From Tetragonia tetragonoides (taxonomy: Eukaryota > Streptophyta > Magnoliopsida > Caryophyllales > Aizoaceae): a DNA stretch of 64,000 nt. Position 1 is the stretch's first letter. Every line of letters begins with the position of its first letter. The notes below the pieces were generated by a model. The model was given only the letters and a program-made list of their open reading frames with translations, had not been told where the DNA came from and did not search any database. Positions 55,343-64,000 of the stretch are shown here, piece by piece. The position numbers and the translations under genes are program-made. Location: the NCBI GenBank assembly GCA_038025085.1, contig CM076140.1, forward strand, positions 23,964,501-24,028,500. Direction: 5' to 3'.

Positions 55343-58300
55343 TCAGCCTTCATATCTAGTTCTGACAGTGAACTTCACCTGCTGCTTGATGTGCTCATCT
55401 GTGATTTTTCCTTCACCAAAGCAAATATCATTTCGTGCTCTCCAAATCCAGTAAGTTAGTGCAGCCAGAGTAGCTGCAGTAACTAGCTTCTGAAACTGAC
55501 TCCCCCTTTGTCTTCCTGTCCAGCTCAGTATCCCACCAAGATGCTTTGATGAAGCATTACAACCCAGCCACTGTTTCAAATCACTGATCAGAGCCTGAGA
55601 CCTAGGACATTCAAAGAATAAATGCCTATGGGTTTCAACACTACTGTTACAGAGGACACAGGTGACATCTCCAGAGAAGAATCCCATTCTTTGCATTCTA
55701 TCCTTAGTAAGTAGTCTCCCTGCCTGAGCCAACCACAGACAGAAACCATGCCTTGGCATACTGAGCTTACCCCAGATGAGGTTAGCATGCCTCAACTTCT
55801 GTGTATCTCCCAACAAAAAGGAATACCCACTCTGCACAGTATACTACCCTTTACCTGTCAAAGACCAGGTATTATCATCTCTGTATGCCATTCTGAACAA
55901 CTATTTATTCTTGTTTAATTTTAACCAAGCCCAGCTACAATCAGCTCGAGGAACATGTTGCCAAAAATCTTCATTCTTCAGATAAACTGCTTTGACCCAT
56001 TTCACCCACATATTGTCCTTCTTTGCTACAATATCCCATATATGCTTCCCATTGAGAGCATAATTAAAATTTTTGCAGTTTTTAAAACTGAGCCCCCCTT
56101 GTGTCTTGGGTCTGCAAACAATGTCCCAGGCTACTAGACTACTCTTTCTCTTCTGTTCAGATCCTGTCTATAAGCAATCCCTGCACTTCCTTTCAATTTC
56201 CTTTATCACACTTGCAGGTAATATGAAGATGCTTTCCCAGTAAACATGCAAAGATAGTAGCACAGAATTTATTAATTGTGACCTTCTAGCATAGGATAAA
56301 TTGTTGGAAGCCCACACATTCAGTCTCTTAGTGATCTTCTCCACTAGACATGCACAATCCATTCTATTCCACTTTGATGGAGATAGTGGGACACCCAGAT
56401 ATTTCATAGGAAATACCCCCTCCTTAAACCCTAAGAAACTCAAAAGTTCATCCTTCACAGCTGCATTAACACCAGCTATATATACATGTGACTTCTCCTT
56501 GTTTGCTTGTCGACCTGTGACTTGTGAAAAATAAGACAAACACTCCATTATCTTTGTAACAGATCTCTTTGTAGCTTTGCAGAAGACCATGAGGTCATCT
56601 GCAAAACAAAGATGAGAGAGCTGTAATGACTTGCACATGGGGTGATACTGAAACTCTCTTGTCATGCCCACTGTCTTCAGTAATCTTGATAAATATTCCA
56701 TTAATAGAACAAAAATCAAAGGTGAAACTGGATCCCCCTGCCTGATTCCTCTCTTAGCTTCAAAGTAACCATTGCATTCACCATTGAGGCTCACTGAGAA
56801 GCTAGCACTCTAAACACAAGCTAACAATAAGTTACTGAATTTTTGAGGAAAACCATAACCAATCATCATTTCCTCCAGAAAATCCCAGTGAATTGTGTCA
56901 TATGCCTTGCGTAAATCTATCTTTATTAAACATCTTGCAGAAGCATTTTTCCTCCTATATTGCCTAATGAGATCTTGGCACACCATGATGTTGTGTACAA
57001 TAGATCTATTAGCTACAAATGCACCTTGGTTCAGTGACACCAAACCAGGTAGTACTTTTGCCAATCTGCCACATAGCACTTTAGAAATGCACTTATAAAT
57101 GGTATTACAGCAAGCTATTGGGCGAAAATCGGATGCAAGTTCAGGATTTGTTACCTTAGCTACCAAACAGATTGTTATTGCATTAATTTGTTTCAACATT
57201 TTTTCAGACTCAAAGAAGTCCTGAATTGATTCACAAACATCCTTGCCTACTATCTCCCACGCATCTCTGAAGAACCCACTTCCAAACCCATATGGCCCTG
57301 GACTTTTATCACAATCTATGGAGAACATGGCATCTTTTATTTCTTTCTGACTCACAGGTGCAATAAGCTGAACTTGTTGCTTAGTTGACTGCACATTGCC
57401 TGCATGAAATATAAAATCTGTTGCTGGTACTCTATCTGTCTGCTGCACCCCAAGCATCCCTTTATAAGAAGAGATAAGTTCTTCAAAAACCTCATCTTTA
57501 TCAGTTATGAGCTCCCCATCTGCATTTTTCAAGGAGATAACCCTATTCTGCTGGTTCCTATGCTTCATCATTGCATGAAAGAACTGATTGTTGTCATCTC
57601 CTAATTGCACCCACCTCATCTTGCTTTTCTGCTTTAGAAATGACTCGGCTGCATAATTCACCTCTAAGAACTGTTGTCTAGCTTCTTTTTCCTCCTTTTA
57701 TAACTGAGTAATCATTTGGATACCCATTTGCATTCACCTGAGCTGTGAGCATGTTGTATCTTGCAGCTTCAACTCTAGCTAATACATCAGAGTATTCATT
57801 TTTGTTTAGTTTCTTGAGAGATAATCTGACATTTTTCAATTTATTGCACAACCTGAGCATTTTTGTGCCTCTAGTACCATGTCCCTATGCTTCTGCCACA
57901 ATATCTCTGAAACTGGGATGCTTACTCCAGATGTTGAAGTATCTAAATCTTCCACTTCTCTTCTGTACAGCTTCTGACATAGTGATGAGTATTGGAGAGT
58001 GATCTGAGATCCCCACAGGGAGGAACCTCACAGTGCATTGATCAAATCTCTTCACCCACTCACAATTAGCAAATGCCCAGTCTAGCTTTGAGTAGACTCT
58101 CACCCCATTCTCATGTCTGTTATTCCATGTAAAGCTAGTCCCAGACCAGCATAGCTCAGTTAATAAGCAATCCTCTATGCATTCTCTGAATTCTACTGTC
58201 TCCCCATTGGTCACCATTGTACCTCCCATTCTATCCCCCTGCCTCATCACATTGTTAAAATCTCCTGCAATACCATGGTAGGGAGCAGGTGCTAGCAAAA

Positions 58301-58680
58301 TCCCTCATATCCTGCCATAGTCTCCTCCTCTCTTCTTTCTTATTCAGACCATACACAAAACTGATTACAAACTTTTCCTTCATTCTTAGATTTGTCACTT
58401 GACAAGTGACCATCTGATCAGATGAAGAAACTACATTTACAATGAATACATGCGGCAGCCATCTGATCCATATTCTCCCCAAATAGTGATCATTTAAGTT
58501 GATATATGATTCCCAACCATCTAAAATACTTTTTTTGCATTTTTCAAAGTTAACTTTCCTAATTTTTGTTTCAACAAAAGCTACTAGACCAACTTTATTC
58601 ATTTTGCAAAAAAGAGCAACCACTTTTTGCTTATTAGGCCCATTGAGGCCTCTTACATTTCAAACAAGGAAACTATCCAT
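55343..58680 (-). pseudogene. LINE-2 ORF2 (endonuclease, RT, zf-RVT)
   Basis: The endonuclease begins VRGLNGPNKQK near 58660, where the usual Trp before NVRGLNG is a stop (TGA). VETKIR, IAGDFNNV (58298-57885) and SDHSPILI follow. RT: KSPGPYGFGSGFFRDAW (57661-56810; relatives read KSPGPDG), FRPIACCNTIYKCISKVL, LIKIDLRKAYDTIHW, then RQGDPVSPLIFVLLMEYL and LSHLCFADDLMVF (56794-56168) with the catalytic FADD intact. A C-terminal zf-RVT domain (55837-55343) has MPRHGFCLWLAQAGRLLTKD and CVLCNSSVETHRHLFFEC. It ends at 55343 without an RNase H domain. Frame breaks lie near 58280, 57870, 57670, 56800 and 56000. Confidence 0.88.
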
Positions 58681-58689
58681 GACCAACAG

Positions 58690-59344
58690 GAGGAATAGTT
58701 TTCTCACCTCCTTGTTGACCCACCATGGTAGCCAGGACATCCTCCTCTTCAGTGAGTATTGCAAAAGAGTTCTGCACTGGAGTAGCTTCAACTGTAGTTG
58801 CGGCAGGCACAACAACATTATTTGCTTCTTATCTTTGCTGCCCAATGCTATGTCTGCCACCCCTTCCTCTTCCCATATTTTGTCTACCCCCTTGCCTGCC
58901 TCTTCCCCTTCCTGCAGGTTGCCACTCCATTTTCCTATTCTACTGTATATGCCCTCCTTGCCCCTGATTTCTAGGAGCTGCCACAGGTTGTACATGTACA
59001 GTTGGTGCCCCCGTGCCTTGTTTCTTCCTACAATTCTCTTCAACAATGCCCATATTGCTGACAAAAAGAGCAAATTGTAGGTTTCCAATCATTATCAACC
59101 ATTTGTTCCACCACATTACCTCTCTCATTCTGGAAGTATACTTTGTCAGGAAAATCTTACCCTATATCAACTTAAATTAGGACCCGAGCAAAATTAATTC
59201 CCACTTTTAGTTCAGTATTCTTGTCAACCATCATAGGCCTGCCAATTAAGCCGGAAACCTTGCTTAGCCCCTTTGCATTCCAATACATAACATCTAATCC
59301 TGGGAACTCCACCCAAATTGGGACAGATGTAGGCTCAGCCTTTG
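58690..59344 (-). pseudogene. LINE-2 ORF1, partial (DUF4283-like and CCHC)
   Basis: Nucleic-acid-binding protein of the LINE. In the minus frames from 59344 leftward are VPIWVEFPGLDVMYWNAKGL, then LIGRPMMVDKNT and INFARVLI. These match the pattern of the DUF4283/zf-CCHC ORF1 of plant L1 elements. A knuckle-like stretch (CSFCQQYGHC, around 59060-59090) and a basic, Gly/Arg-rich tail follow in shifted frames. The N-terminus is removed by the copia insertion at 59345. Several frameshifts and stops are present. Confidence 0.7.
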
Positions 59345-60566
59345 TGTTAGTAGCACAAGGTACACAAGAGGGGGGGGGGGATGAATTGTGTTACCCCAAA
59401 TTTGCGGAATTAAAACAAGTAAAAAGAACTAGAATTAAAGTACTCACGATTTACGTGGAAAGCCCTTTGTAACTCACAAAGGATGAAAAACCACGGCCCC
59501 AAGGACTTTAAAGACTACTTGTTTTATTAAGAGAATAGTACAAATAGATCAAGTTAACTCTAACTTAATCTCGCACTCGAACACTCGTCCAAGCCAAACG
59601 CACTTAGAAACTCTTCCGAGCCAAACGCACTTAGGCACTCACCCAATCCAATCTCAGAACAACTAACTCTAGCTGTCCTAATCAATGAAACAATGTTACC
59701 TTGATGAACTTCAATAAGTGGGAAGGTACAATATAAAATCTATAGCTTTGCAATGAATATAACGTGTGAAACTTATAACTATTAGGAAACGTTCTCTATA
59801 ATGTATAAACGTTTGTGATCAACACTCTCTCAAGATAATAGTTACGTTCAATGCGGCGGAGAGAGGCGTCCCTCTGACTAATGAATCAGACTTCTTTTTA
59901 TAGGCATAACCAAGAAGTAAAAAGCAACTAGGAAACCTATTTGCAACTAGGAAACCAAATCTCTTTTTCCTTGACTTGGTAAACAAGTTTTTCATAAAGA
60001 AGTATAAATATCTTTATCATATAATGCATATATATCCAAATAAGTTTTTATGAAGAAAATAAAACAAATATCTTTATAGAAAGTATATTCTTCCTAGTTA
60101 AAAGCCATGTAGCCAAATATAAGAATAAATAGATTTCAGAAAAATCTCTTTGCAAATAATATCTTTGGCATAATAAAAAGAATATAAATAATAAGAGATA
60201 AAAATTTAAGATACTGATTTAAATTTATCTAGGTCGATAGAATGTATCCTTGTATGTGTGTAGGCAACGTTCCAGTGAACACTAAAGTTTCAAGGATCGT
60301 TCCCAAACACAAAAACCTTTTTATACGTTTATTAATTTGTTGCCTAATAAATATAAATCCACATTTATATCATTGCTTAGCTTTAACATGAACTCTAAGA
60401 AATAAATAAACAACCTAGAGAACATGAGAATAACTTATGTCTTCTTCTTGATATGTATCTAGCAAACTCTTGCATAAATAAATTTCTGAAACACTAACCC
60501 ACAAGTTAAGTAGCATCACTTTATAATTAAATAAGTTTGTCATCTTCAAAACTCAATTGCTCAACA
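59345..60566 (-). repeat. 3' LTR of the copia-like element (about 1.22 kb)
   Basis: The minus strand starts TGTTGAGCAATTGAG at 60566 and ends ACTAACA at 59345, with TG/CA termini. The left limit is set by where LINE-2 ORF1 coding stops. A TATA-like TATAAAAA lies at 59902-59895 (minus), and an 11-G run at 59370-59380 near the U5 end. The partner LTR is not in the window, so limits are inferred. Confidence 0.7.
59895..59902 (-). promoter_or_regulatory. TATA-like box in the copia LTR
   Basis: TATAAAAA on the minus strand in CCTATAAAAAGAAG, about 665 bp into the LTR. Confidence 0.5.
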
Positions 60567-60580
60567 ATTTCCCCCTTTTT
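60567..60580 (-). promoter_or_regulatory. Polypurine tract of the copia-like element
   Basis: Minus strand AAAAAGGGGGAAAT directly before the LTR start, preceded by TTTGCCATCATC. This context is typical of SIRE/Maximus elements. Confidence 0.8.
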
Positions 60581-62936
60581 GATGATGGCAAACTTGTGAT
60601 GCAAAATAGTGCTTAAATAATATAAACAATTATAATTGAGCACAAATAAAAGATTGTAGCGCTTTCTATTCATAGTGAATAGAGGGATCAATCAAACATA
60701 ATAATTATAACCATTTATTCAAGAGCTTGTAATGTTAAAGCAAGATAATCAAAAAGCTCATTCATGATGAAATGTGTCATCCATGTATTTCGTTCATAAT
60801 CAAGAAGTCCATTGATGACCATAGTGGTATTAGCACAAAAGACAAAGATAGATCAAATTTAATAAGACCTTCTTTGAAACTAGATAGATCAAAGCTTAAA
60901 TACCTAGCATCACAACATACTCTTCCCCCTTTTGACATCATCGAAAAGATTAATAGGTCAAGACAAGGAAGATAACTCATTACAAAACCATAAGATAGAG
61001 TCAAGAGTACGATAATCATAACATAAGCATAACTAAAGTAGCTCAAGCACAATCTAGTGATGCTATGACTACACCAGAAGCAATCTAATGTTTAAGTACA
61101 CATCATGACATCCAAGGAATTTAAATCAAAGGCCCTTGTTTAAATTACAAGACGATAGAGGCATGTCATGATTTGATTATGAAGATGGATGAATCATATG
61201 TGAATCATTTATTGGTTCAAGGAGATTATTCCCCCTAAGAATGTGCTTCCTTTTAGAATTAGGAAACATGGTTTGAGATGTAATGGTTGGAAAGTGAAGA
61301 AACTGGTTGGTTTAAGGTTTAGCCAATGTCACATTATAAGGAGAATATTGAAAGGGTCTAGTCGCAATGTAAAGATAAAATACTTTGAAACATCATTGTT
61401 GCAATAAGTACCCTTATTTCTCCCACTAATCAATATGAATACCTTATCTCTCCAACATGGTAGACGACTAGGTGACAATGAAACTTACAACAATAAATGA
61501 ATGCCAAAGCCTAACGTCCTACCTTTGCCGTTTCTCCACCCTTTTTTTTTCACAACATCTCTATACATGATAAGCATCCCTAAGATTAAAAGAAAATCTT
61601 CCTTATATCCCCTTAAAAAATTTCAAATATATAACTCAAATTAGGAATTACTCCTTATTTCTCCTCCCTGTACACGTAAAAAATAAGTTCGCTCTTTATC
61701 CTTAGGAACGTTCTAAGAATAGTTGAAACGTTCCATAATAGAGTAAATGAAGTTAATAATGTGTAGGGATATCTGTATCACTACTGACGTTTCACCTTTT
61801 CTTTCTTCCTTTCTTTTTTTTTTTTTTTTTTTTTTTTGTTGAAAGCTACAAAACCTTTCTTCTTCTTCTGTTTTTCCTTATTTTTTTTTTTTGAAAGCTA
61901 CAACAACTTCCCCACAAGACTTGACTAATTTCCTTTTTAATAACTTCCCCTATACAACCAAATAGATATTATAACTCTATGATATGCAACAATATCTCCA
62001 AATAAGGACTACATCATATCTCATTAGCAAGGGGTAAAAAGATGGTTAGGGAATTTTTCATTGTGGAGCTTGGTTGTGTTTTAATAGCTCAAATTTTCAA
62101 AAACTGATTTGGCTTGTAATGTGGTTTCAAATTATAATCAGTCTTTCAAGAATGAATTCGTCTTGCACAAAAGAAAGTTTTGGATGCATGATATAATAAC
62201 AATAAATGCGGTATCAATATAGCATCTATTGAGACATAGCGAGTCCTTTATATTAAAGCATATGTAGATGAAATCAACAAAGACTCATATGTTATACCCT
62301 TGTAAATAAGCATCGATTATGAACAATGACAAATCAATAATTTCTAATCAATCATTGTGGGATCATATGTATGATACTAACTAATCAAGCATAATCATAT
62401 CTAGATCAAGCATGATCCTTCTCAAATTCTTTTCTATGTAAAGCTTTTGTAAAAATATCAACCATTAATCAATCAACAAAGCTTCAATTTAAGATGCTAC
62501 CCATCTATAGTAAATGGGTGCCTCAAATTAATACCACATTCACATGTTTCAATCAATAATAATATCATCATTCAAAACTAATATGTAAAATAAATTATTT
62601 TCAAGGAATAAACTCAAAGCATAATAAATATTCTCCTTGTAAATAATTTTTCACGAAATTATTAACTACATGATAATAACCAGTAAAATTCAGCAAGTTT
62701 CCCCTATCACGTAGCCAAGTAACATCAAATAAATTTTTCATTAAAACATACATCTACCAAGAACACTTATTTAGAGAGTATATGTCAGTGACTTACTAAC
62801 CTTATTCCTCTTGACAATTCTTCATCTCATATTGTCACCAAATATCATCACATTCACTCTCAATGGCCAAGAGTGAGAGTAATTCAAGTTAAATCCAAAC
62901 ATGATATAATTAGTCAATACTATGTTTTACTCCCTC
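60581..62936 (-). other. Non-coding interior of the copia-like element (pol absent)
   Basis: About 2.36 kb, AT-rich, with long T-runs at 61807-61838 and 61876-61892. No protease, integrase, RT or RNase H motifs are visible on either strand. Short conserved-looking stretches around 60790-61080 do not encode a recognised protein. Confidence 0.5.
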
Positions 62937-64000
62937 TCAATTCTTACTTTTGGGAGCCCAAACTTTTTTGGTTCCCTTTGGGTTAGTAGCATTAATAGTA
63001 TGCAAAGAATATTTCCTAACCCATATTTGTTTAAACGTAACGTTGTTCTTATCATGAAATAATTTCTTAGGACATTCATAAGTAAAATGACCAATAAGAC
63101 CACAATGCATGCAAACACGATTTTCTAGCACATCAACATATTTTCTATATTTCTTTTTAGGACTAGATTTAGCTATGGTCCTAATTCTTTGATTGGAAGG
63201 TGTATTGACATGCTTCATATACATCTCATAAGTTTTTTGTCCAATATACCACAAGTTTTCTTTGTTTGTGGTACTAGTTTTCTCTAAATTAGACAGTTTC
63301 TGTTTAAGGGTCTCATTCTCCTCACTAACTTTGTCCAAACGTTTCTGAAAGGTATGGGAATGATCCATAGAACTAGTGGAGGCGTCAGATCCTTTTACGA
63401 AGTTCAGTTTATAATTTGGCTTCTCTAATTCTATAGAACGTTCTTTCAAGTTTTTACCCAACGCTCCCTTTTCTTTTACTATTTTTTCGTTTAAGCGTTT
63501 TTCCTTTTCAAAATCTTGGGAACGTTGTTTCAAATTCTTCTCCAACGTTCCTCTTTCCTTTTCTAAGATGCCGTTCTTTTCTTTAAGAGAACTATTTTAT
63601 TTTTCTAAGACTTTGGTTTTATTATACAGGACTTCCTTTTCTTCCTTCAAATTGTTATTGAGCATAGTTAGGGTTTCATTGCTTTTCTCTACTTCACATA
63701 CTTAACAGTGGACATCTTTTCTAATTTCTCAAGAGTGTTAATCCTATCTTTTAGTTCATTAATTTCATTCATCAAGGTTAAACTACTATTTTCAGCCTCT
63801 TCTTTGATTTTAGACAAGGTCTCTTGAGAACTATTGACAACAACATTCATGGCATTAATCAATTTTTCTTTTGAAAAAGAAGATAGTTTTGATTTCAATT
63901 CGTTCATAGATACCTGGATATCTTCTTCATCATCGGTCTCATCATCCCAAATTGCAATAAGCGCTAGGTGGGCTTGCGGAGGATGTTCTTCTTCTTCTTC
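62937..64000 (-). pseudogene. Gag of the SIRE-like element, N-terminus out of window
   Basis: Structural protein. It is read from the window edge leftward, where 63907-63689 forms a coiled coil (MNEIDELK-like MNEINELKDRINTLEKL). A frame break near 63700 and one TAA near 63599 (LEK*NSSLKEK) follow, then the 63545-62937 frame. That frame has two near-copies of a 20-residue coiled-coil unit (EKNLKQRSQDFEKE and GKNLKERSIELEK) and heptads around LDKVSEENETLKQKLSNLEK. Next come the CCHC knuckle CMHCGLIGHFTYEC and a C-terminal VWAPKSKN-type end. In full elements WxPK marks the passage to protease, but here the frame stops. The knuckle is intact. At least two lesions break the coiled-coil part. Confidence 0.82.

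Larger units (their letters stand above)
55135..59344 (-). mobile_element. LINE-2: plant L1-type retrotransposon, 5' interrupted
   Basis: A minus-strand LINE whose poly(A) is seen as the T-run at 55135-55144, directly inside the Tekay-3 3' LTR. The order is 3' UTR (to 55342), ORF2 (zf-RVT, RT, EN) and ORF1 with a DUF4283-like part. The DUF4283-like part is cut at 59344 by the copia LTR. It lacks the RNase H-like extension seen in LINE-1, so it belongs to a different L1 lineage. ORF2 has several frame breaks. Confidence 0.9.
59345..64000 (-). mobile_element. SIRE/Maximus-like Ty1/copia element, partial
   Basis: A minus-strand element inserted in LINE-2 ORF1. The 3' LTR is 59345-60566, the polypurine tract AAAAAGGGGGAAAT is next to it, and gag lies at 62937 to the window end. 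Between them (60581-62936) there is no pol frame. A long coiled-coil gag with one CCHC knuckle, and an LTR start of TGTTGAGCAATTGAG after AAAAAGGGGGAAAT, fit SIRE/Maximus elements. Pol absence means a non-autonomous or internally deleted copy. The 5' part is beyond the window. Confidence 0.8.

Noticed and set aside
59371..59380. G-run as a G-quadruplex
   Set aside because: A single homopolymer without the four-tract pattern. It may also be a sequencing-length artefact.
61700..61740. GAACGTTC strings as heat-shock elements in the copia element
   Set aside because: Only a single two-unit match outside the LTR, with wrong spacing to the next GAA. Similar strings in 63430-63560 are explained by repeated gag codons.

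Overview
This is transposable-element DNA from a plant nuclear genome, most likely a eudicot. The signs are Tekay/Del-type chromoviruses, a Tat/Ogre-like Ty3 element, a SIRE/Maximus-like Ty1/copia element, plant L1-type LINEs and a CACTA (En/Spm) transposon. I see no host gene, tRNA or rRNA. The species cannot be fixed from the sequence. The density and depth of nesting, and the many TGG to TAG/TGA and CGA/CAA to stop changes typical of methylated-C decay, suggest silenced, possibly pericentromeric heterochromatin.

Layout. (1) 1-11384: a gag-only Tat/Ogre-like element on the minus strand, with its 3' LTR cut by the window start and its 5' LTR at 9771-11384. A 4.05-kb non-autonomous CACTA element (1547-5591, TSD AAA) sits inside it, and a 5'-truncated RTE-type LINE (4042-4545, 32-bp TSD) sits inside that. 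(2) 11385-11857: unassigned AT-rich DNA. (3) 11858-24585: Tekay-1, a decayed minus-strand chromovirus whose gag is split by an 18364-20164 insertion made of an LTR plus PBS plus leader. Its second LTR is truncated. (4) 24727-42318: LINE-1 on the minus strand, itself split at 28691/40749 by Tekay-2 (28692-40748, minus, best preserved). LINE-1 is cut again at 42318 by Tekay-3. (5) 42319-55134: Tekay-3 on the plus strand, carrying a non-autonomous Ty3-like element (45541-47911) and interrupted in its 3' LTR by LINE-2 (55135-59344, minus). (6) 59345-64000: a SIRE-like copia element on the minus strand, inserted in LINE-2 ORF1 and running off the window. The right side is therefore nested four deep: LINE-1, then Tekay-3, then LINE-2, then copia.

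How the parts work together. Each Tekay copy has LTRs with a TATA box, an initiator-Met-type PBS, gag, and a pol reading protease, RT, RNase H, integrase and a chromodomain-like tail, then a polypurine tract. All three copies also carry an extra sense-strand reading frame between the PBS and gag. It is intact only in Tekay-2 (313 aa, 36951-37892) and has a conserved CxxC/His-bearing C-terminus. This extra frame, and a duplicated hairpin-plus-polypurine-tract module before each 3' LTR, are the most interesting structures here. No gag-pol copy is intact. The limits of unpaired elements, and the leader/LTR limit inside the 18364-20164 insertion, are approximate.
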